This document shows, one piece after another, positions 22,471 through 26,739 of a stretch of DNA of 26,739 nt (positions are counted from its first letter, which is position 1; every line of letters begins with the position of its first letter). The DNA comes from an uncultured Acetatifactor sp. (GTDB lineage: Bacteria > Bacillota > Clostridia > Lachnospirales > Lachnospiraceae): assembly GCA_934433135.1 (NCBI GenBank), contig CAKRZO010000034.1:1-26739 (forward strand), in the 5' to 3' direction. Made by a program: the position numbers and the translations under genes. The notes beneath the pieces were generated by a model. That model was given only the letters and a program-made list of their open reading frames with translations, was not told the origin of the DNA and did not search any database.

Positions 22471-22590
22471 GCTTCTTTTCTGTTCTTATTTATCCTTATC
22501 TTCTCTTGTTTTCTCTTGTTTTCTCTTATTTGCCCTTGTTACCTTTTATTTTCCCGCATCTACACTTGTTTTCTCTTGTTCGCTCTTTTT
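22471..22590 (-). repeat. Degenerate decanucleotide purine repeat upstream of prmA
   Basis: About 12 successive 10-nt blocks fit a plus-strand consensus TTCTCTTGTT (minus AACAAGAGAA) with varying identity. Two perfect tandem copies lie at 22501-22520, a third perfect copy at 22571-22580, and near copies at 22521, 22531 and 22561. It fills the 140-nt gap between the sortase stop and the prmA start. It has no hairpin, and the transcribed strand is almost all purine. Confidence 0.75.
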
Positions 22591-22594
22591 GCTC

Positions 22595-23587
22595 TTATTG
22601 ATATATTTCTCCCTGTCCGGTTTCCTTGGCCACTACCACAAGACGTCCGTTTTCCACATGATACACGCAGGTGGAAAGGGTAATAAAACGATCCCCGAAC
22701 TGTGCCGTCACACCGGTGTCAAACTCCGACATGGCTTTTATATTATCATACCAGTCGTCAAATTCCTCCTGGGTATCCGCCTGGAAAAACTTATAGTATT
22801 TAAAAACATCATCGGTCTTACGGAATACCTGGGAACGGAATACCGCAATGACTTCATAATCGCGCCTGCATTCTTTGGTGTATAACGTAATCTTGCTGTG
22901 TTCTTTGCAATAGTCTTCTTTTTCGTATTTTGTCAACGTACCAAACATGGCGCCGCTTTTCATGTTATGACCGTGGATGATCAGATTGGTGCTAACCTCT
23001 CCCGTAATGCAGCTGTCCGTATCCAGAATCAGACAACCGTTGCTGTTTTCTTTCTTATCAAAGCCCCTCTTCAGATAATAGTTTTCATCCGCCATGGTCT
23101 GCATAACCGGATAATCAATGACCGTTCCGTCTATCTTCAGCCAGGCCGCCATATCGCTGTTTTGCTTAAAGTAAGAAGCGTAAGGGTTCTTTCCTTCGGT
23201 CTGTCCGGCCGGTGTCGGATCGGAAGCATGAGAAGTGGATTCATCCGCAGAAGTGCTCTGTGATGGCTCTTTTTCCGTCTCCGAAGAAACTGTCCCTGCC
23301 GGTGCGGTTTCTTCGGATGCCGGATCTTTTGACGGTTCCGCCTGCGCAGTCTGATCTGTAGCCGGAGAAATCGGTTCGCCGGTCACGATTTTACTGCCCT
23401 CATCCTGTCTGCGTCTTGCTTCATCCAGCTCCAACTGGTTCTTTAACACTTCCATCTGCTCCCGGGTATGCTTCGTATCTACTGCATGTTTGATCAAAAG
23501 TCCGATGCCCACTGCCAGGCAGAGCCCGCCCACTGTAACAAACAGGATTCCCCAGCCGGTTCCCTTTTTCCGATTTCCTTTTTTCAT
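22595..23587 (-). CDS. Class B sortase with long acidic linker
   Basis: The 330-residue membrane transpeptidase attaches proteins to the cell wall. It has a basic N-terminus, a membrane anchor near 12-33, a coiled segment (38-62), then a low-complexity Ser/Thr/Glu/Pro linker from about 65 to 132. The class B sortase barrel follows: NPYASYFKQNSDMAAWLKIDGTVIDYPVMQ (from 134), catalytic His207 in HGHN, Cys307 in TLSTC and Arg315 in GRLVVVAK. The linker is much longer than in typical SrtB (~245 residues), which would hold the catalytic domain further out in the wall. No sortase substrate with a C-terminal sorting signal is in the window. Its promoter is probably at 23640-23668. Confidence 0.92.
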   Translation of the reverse strand: MKKGNRKKGTGWGILFVTVGGLCLAVGIGLLIKHAVDTKHTREQMEVLKNQLELDEARRRQDEGSKIVTGEPISPATDQTAQAEPSKDPASEETAPAGTVSSETEKEPSQSTSADESTSHASDPTPAGQTEGKNPYASYFKQNSDMAAWLKIDGTVIDYPVMQTMADENYYLKRGFDKKENSNGCLILDTDSCITGEVSTNLIIHGHNMKSGAMFGTLTKYEKEDYCKEHSKITLYTKECRRDYEVIAVFRSQVFRKTDDVFKYYKFFQADTQEEFDDWYDNIKAMSEFDTGVTAQFGDRFITLSTCVYHVENGRLVVVAKETGQGEIYQ

Positions 23588-23639
23588 ATCTGTCTTCCTA
23601 TCCTATTCTTACGATTTTCCATTCGGTTTGTCAGCTTTA

Positions 23640-23668
23640 AGTTTATCATGTCCGGGGATAAAATACAA
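23640..23668 (-). promoter_or_regulatory. Probable promoter of the sortase gene
   Basis: On the minus strand TTGTAT (23663-23668), a 17-nt spacer and TAAACT (23640-23645), about 53 nt before the start. Matches are moderate. Confidence 0.5.
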
Positions 23669-23746
23669 GTTCTCAAATAAAAGCGTCAGAATAAACTTAC
23701 AAGACTATATCAATATAAAAATGTTAAAGCAGATCCGCGAGAAGAA

Positions 23747-23793
23747 AACCCCTTAAATAGATTCGGTTTATTACCTTGTCTACTTAAGGGGTT
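23747..23793 (-). terminator. Terminator after the ABC ATPase remnant, possibly bidirectional
   Basis: AACCCCTTAA (23747-23756) pairs perfectly with TTAAGGGGTT (23784-23793) around a 27-nt loop. On the minus strand GGGGTTTTC follows; on the plus strand GGGGTTTTTCC follows. It insulates the sortase gene from the degraded segment. Confidence 0.75.
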
Positions 23794-23814
23794 TTTCCAC
23801 TTTCTGCTTATCCT

Positions 23815-24237
23815 TTAAGATTCCTCTGCCAGGGATCCGTCCTTCATGTGCAGAACAATATCCGAAGCCTCTGCAACCGCCGGATCGTGTGTTACGACAA
23901 TTACCAGCCGGTTCTGTTCATGAGCAAGGCGGCTCAGGATTTCTATGATGTTGCTGCTGTTTTCACTGTCCAGATTGCCCGTCGGTTCATCAGCAAGGAT
24001 GACTTCCTGATCTGCCGCCAACGCCCGGGCAATTGCCACGCGCTGCTGTTCTCCGCCGGACAGTTCCGCCGGAAACCTTTTAAACTGTTCCGGATTTAAT
24101 CCTACTTCGCAAAGACATCTGCGGGCTTCTTCCAAAGCCCTTCCCTTTTCCAAGGAATGCTTTTCTGTCTGTGATTTTTCCACGGTCTGTCCGTCTGCCG
24201 TACCCTTCAGCCGAAGGGAATAAGCGGCGTTTTCTTC
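23815..24237 (-). pseudogene. 5'-truncated ABC transporter ATPase (LolD/MacB-like)
   Basis: The frame opens after a TAA at 24238 and gives EENAAYSLRLKG (the segment that normally follows the Q-loop). It continues through the signature LSGGEQQRVAIARAL, Walker B VILADEP, D-loop GNLDSENS and the H-loop VVVTHD to a normal end. Walker A and the first ~90 residues are missing, so it cannot bind ATP in the usual way. The longest in-frame start is a GTG at 24183 (122 residues). A strong promoter sits immediately upstream (24257-24285), as if a deletion joined a promoter to the middle of the gene. Family members of this type work with MacB/FtsX-like permeases; none is present here. Confidence 0.82.
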
Positions 24238-24256
24238 TTACGTATTTTCTTCCTCT

Positions 24257-24285
24257 ATTATACAAATTCTCCGGAATTGTAGCAA
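24257..24285 (-). promoter_or_regulatory. Strong promoter facing the truncated ABC ATPase
   Basis: On the minus strand TTGCTA (24280-24285), a 17-nt spacer and a perfect TATAAT (24257-24262), followed by AGAGGAAG. The open part of the ATPase begins 19 nt further on. Confidence 0.7.
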
Positions 24286-24342
24286 GTACCTTTAAAAATG
24301 TACAGGCTGCGTTTGCTGTGGTCATCTTCATCTCCCGTATTT

Positions 24343-25436
24343 TTACCAATAAGAATCCCAACCGGGGTTTTTACTTCTATGCAATGCCTCCATGGCATAA
24401 TAATCGCCCCAGATGCTACACTCCGGCCGATGTCCTGCTTTTCGATTGTACATAGAATTCATAATCAGGCCATTGGAATTCTTTAAGTTTTTTGTTGTTT
24501 GGGTTTTTAATAATGCCTCCAGCATTTCCAAGGCACCTTTCTTAAATTCCGGATACGTATGATACTTCTCCATTTCCAGAATACCGCAAATTGCTATTGA
24601 CGCAGCAGATGTATCCCGTGGTTCCTCTCCGGTTGTAAAGATCATATCCCAATAAGGGATATGATCCTTTGGAAGCTGTTTAAAAAAGGCATTTGTGACA
24701 CCCTCAAATTTCTCCAGAATACTTTCATCCTTCAAATACTTATAGTTTAATGCCAAACCATAAATCCCCCAAGCCTGTCCCCGCGCCCACATAGAATCAT
24801 CGGAATATCCCTGCACGGTAGAAGCCCTCAGTGCAGCTCCTGTACTCATATCAAAATAATAAGTGTGGTTTGTGGAATAGTCCTCCCGAATTACGTACTT
24901 CACTGCCGTTCTGAAATGTTTTTCGGCAATTTCTTTATACTTTTGCTTGCCGGTAATTTCACTTACCCGGTAAAGCAAAGGTAAATTCAACAGGCAATCA
25001 ATGATAAGCCTATAATTTTGCGGATTATCATCCATATTCCCCCAGGCCTGAATAAACTCACCCCTTTCGCGAAATCTGCTGATCAGATTCTCTGCCGCCA
25101 ATACAGCAGCCTCAAGCGCTTTTTCACTCCGATACAAATCATAAGCCGCCAAACAGGATAGGCTGTAAAGGAATCCCATATCGTGGTGATCCACTGCTTT
25201 CTTATTTACAATTCTATCATACAGAATATCTACCTGCTTTAAAGCTTCCGCTTTGTAATGTTATGTTCATTACCGGAATATTGGTAACTTAAGTTTAACA
25301 TTCCACCCCAAAATCCATCTGTCCATTCCCTGCCTCCTGTCGCATAATAACGATAATCTTTGCTTTGGGAGTCGGGAACCCCTCCCTTCATATCTGCAAT
25401 AAGCTTATCCACTTGCTGCAAAAAGTATTTTTCCAT
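24343..25436 (-). pseudogene. Glycoside hydrolase family 88 (unsaturated glucuronyl/galacturonyl hydrolase-like), frameshifted
   Basis: GH88/105 enzymes cleave unsaturated uronic acid residues released by polysaccharide lyases from pectin or glycosaminoglycans. The N-terminal piece (25239-25436, ATG with AAGGAAGG upstream) holds GGREWTDGFWGGMLNLSYQYSGNEH. The rest, in another frame (to 24343), starts HYKAEALKQVDILYDRI and holds the two family Asp segments, HHDMGFLY and RLIIDCLLNLPLLY. It ends WGDYYAMEALHRSKNPGWDSYW. The break is a 5-nt tandem duplication, ATGTT-ATGTT at 25258-25267; removing one copy restores SGNEHYKAEALKQ. Everything else is intact, so it is a recent mutation or a sequencing error. 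The 24343-25194 frame alone would lack the N-terminal helices. Confidence 0.85.
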
Positions 25437-25437
25437 T

Positions 25438-25735
25438 TCACTTTCCTTCCTTTGTTTCTACGGAAAAAGCATAAAACCTGTTTATTCCTTCACAGGCTGT
25501 GATTCCCACATTCATTCGATCCGATAAATCTTCTATTCTCAGAAAAGCATCCTGCCCCTCTGTCATCATATGAATCCCTTTTTCCAGAAGTTCTACGCAA
25601 AGCACATGTTTTTCACCTTCCGTTACCCAGTGGTGTCATATGCTCCGTGAACTATCTCTTTATGCCATTTTAATCGGTCTCTCTTCCATGGATACTCCCC
25701 ACGTCGGTACTTTTTATAACTTTTACCACTGCATG
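25438..25735 (-). pseudogene. Remnant of an unrecognised gene between GDPD and GH88
   Basis: Two frames carry protein-like sequence. First comes KYRRGEYPWKRDRLKWHKEI to VHGAYD, then after a shift HHWVTEGEKHVLCVELLEKG through FLRIEDLSDRMNVGITACEG and INRFYAFSVETKEGK, ending at TGA 25438 just before the GH88 start. The join near 25640 looks like a small deletion. Both pieces together give about 100 residues of a C-terminus with a beta-sandwich feel. I do not recognise the family. Its place in front of GH88, and the tight spacing to the GDPD stop, suggest the end of a polysaccharide-degradation gene whose front part was deleted. Confidence 0.55.
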
Positions 25736-25736
25736 A

Positions 25737-26492
25737 TTACAGCTTTTTTCGCCACTCCAGTTTGAGTTTTGGATCGTTTTCCGTAAACATGGCGCATCCC
25801 ATACGTGCATACTTACAAAACTCTTCCACCGTCACATCTTCTAAACTTGTACATGGTGCAATCCCCTTCTCCCAAAGAAAGTCTATTGCACTTTTTGCAG
25901 ACTCAACAGGCATCCAAAAGCATGCATAATCCAAATAGTTCAATGGATCGATTACAACATTCTCCATAGTGCTGAAAGGATAATAGCCATGAATTAGAAA
26001 TTCTCTCCCATACTTTTTGTGAATATATTCTAACACATATGCATCAAAGCTATTAAAAAGTACCCGATTGCAAACACCGTATTTCCGGCAAAGCTCCACT
26101 GTCTTGTCCACGGTATACTGAACAGCCTCAATACCTTCCACGTGACTGTATACTTTTATTTCCAGATTAAATAACAATGTCGAATGATCCGAAAAAAGAC
26201 TCAACAATTCTTCTAAAGTCGGAACGAATGCCTGTTCCTTTCCTACACGCAAGGTTCGTACTTCTTCAAAAGTCATGTCACGTAAAAGCCTCGGATCGCA
26301 AGCCGTTCTTTCTGCACTGTCATCATGCATAAGAACCAATTTCCCATCCTTGGTTGTATGAATATCGGTTTCAATCATATCAACGCCCAAATCTACCGCC
26401 GATTTAAACGATTCAAGAGTATTCTCTGTAAATTCCGCAGGATTACCACGATGCCCTGCTATAATTATACCTTTTTCTGCGTCAAATCTCAT
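25737..26492 (-). CDS. Glycerophosphodiester phosphodiesterase family protein
   Basis: The 251-residue TIM-barrel enzyme belongs to the GDPD family, which releases sn-glycerol-3-phosphate from glycerophosphodiesters. It has the full active-site set: H14-R15-G (AGHRGNPAEFTENTLESF), E41-T-D43 (DMIETDIHTTKDG) and H56-D-D (LMHDDSAERT). The reading frame opens at 26576, but ATG 26492 with GGGAGGAG upstream is the right start, since the extra 28 residues come from the end of the AraC gene. The AraC stop overlaps this start by 11 nt. It is the only apparently intact gene of the right-hand segment. No signal peptide is visible, so it is probably cytosolic. Confidence 0.9.
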   Translation of the reverse strand: MRFDAEKGIIIAGHRGNPAEFTENTLESFKSAVDLGVDMIETDIHTTKDGKLVLMHDDSAERTACDPRLLRDMTFEEVRTLRVGKEQAFVPTLEELLSLFSDHSTLLFNLEIKVYSHVEGIEAVQYTVDKTVELCRKYGVCNRVLFNSFDAYVLEYIHKKYGREFLIHGYYPFSTMENVVIDPLNYLDYACFWMPVESAKSAIDFLWEKGIAPCTSLEDVTVEEFCKYARMGCAMFTENDPKLKLEWRKKL

Positions 26493-26739
26493 CTTTGTCT
26501 CCTCCCTGTTTATTCCGAAATTCCACCGGCGAAACTCCTGTATATCTTCGGAAAATTCTGGCCAAATAGTTTGCATCCATAATTCCCGCCATCGTTGAGA
26601 TTTCTTTTATGGACAAGGTATTATAGAACTTCAATGCCTTTCTGCTCTTCAAATGATAAAATAGCAATGCCAGACCCACAGAGCAGAAAGTTCCCAAAAA
26701 GAGCCAGACAATATTATAACCCATCGTATTCCGGATTGT
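26482..26739 (-). pseudogene. AraC-family regulator, apparent internal deletion, runs off window
   Basis: The open frame reaches the window edge. The visible part has one membrane span (GYNIVWLFLGTFCSVGLALLF), a short basic stretch LKSRKALKFYN, and then only the second AraC helix-turn-helix, LSIKEISTMAGIMDANYLAR followed by IFRRYTGVSPVEFRNK. In intact membrane-bound AraC regulators about 400 residues, including the first helix-turn-helix, separate these parts; compare 4036-6306 in this window. I infer an in-frame internal deletion. The protein is probably unable to bind DNA normally. It overlaps the start of the GDPD gene, which it may once have regulated. Confidence 0.7.

Noticed and set aside
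22471..22590. CRISPR array
   Set aside because: The unit is 10 nt with no spacers and no cas genes in the window; it is a simple degenerate tandem repeat.
22442..22885. Plus-strand hydrophobic 147-codon frame that looks like a membrane protein
   Set aside because: Its Leu/Ser/Phe-rich start is just the translation of the pyrimidine strand of the 10-nt repeat, and the rest is antisense to the sortase.

Overview
The window reads as low-to-mid GC Clostridia, most likely a gut Lachnospiraceae. The reasons are a type III glutamine synthetase, an IreB-RuvX-DUF1292-RNase J gene string, a YteP/YtcP/LplA-type sugar ABC operon next to a membrane-anchored AraC sensor, a class B sortase, canonical -35/-10 promoters with GGAGG ribosome sites, and several TTG/GTG starts. 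Almost every gene is on the minus strand; the one clear plus-strand gene is a small HPr-like protein at 17.4 kb. I see no prophage, insertion sequence or CRISPR array.

Layout. 1-6.4 kb: the 5' end of a phosphodiesterase/phosphatase-family gene, two sugar ABC permeases, a large lipoprotein binding protein, and the AraC-type membrane sensor that probably controls them. 6.5-7.1 kb: a HEPN toxin-like gene that keeps only the last ~45 codons of its MNT nucleotidyltransferase partner. 7.15-9.75 kb: tRNA-Gln(CUG) and glutamine synthetase III; the synthetase has a ~145-nt leader ending in an intrinsic terminator, so it is probably controlled by attenuation. 9.8-15.9 kb: a housekeeping run in the order ireB, ruvX, DUF1292, rnj, ylbF-like, short MltG-like, trmR-like, U32 (TrhP-like). 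It resembles the B. subtilis yrzL-yrrK-yrzB-yrrL-yrrM-yrrN-yrrO neighbourhood, and its gaps are unusually rich in palindromes. 15.9-23.7 kb: MtaB, the HPr-like gene, ThiI with its cysteine desulfurase, RsmE, dCMP deaminase, PrmA and sortase B. 23.8-26.7 kb: a decaying accessory segment with a 5'-truncated ABC ATPase, a GH88 gene broken by a 5-nt duplication, remains of an unrecognised gene, an apparently intact glycerophosphodiesterase, and an AraC regulator with an apparent internal deletion.

How the parts work together. The central block is RNA- and translation-centred: wobble-uridine hydroxylation and methylation (TrhP/TrmR), t6A methylthiolation (MtaB), s4U synthesis (cysteine desulfurase to ThiI), 16S rRNA methylation (RsmE), L11 methylation (PrmA), RNA decay (RNase J, YlbF-like) and rRNA processing/recombination (RuvX). 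The outer segments are carbohydrate-scavenging modules; the left one looks intact and the right one looks degraded.

The most interesting leads are the HEPN gene left without a complete MNT antitoxin; two nearly identical 27-nt hairpins lying against the ribosome sites of ireB and ylbF, with an analogous one at ruvX; the glutamine synthetase attenuator; a degenerate 10-nt-period purine repeat in front of prmA; and an HPr-like protein that keeps the Ser46 region but lacks the catalytic histidine. None amounts to a clearly new multi-gene system on sequence alone.
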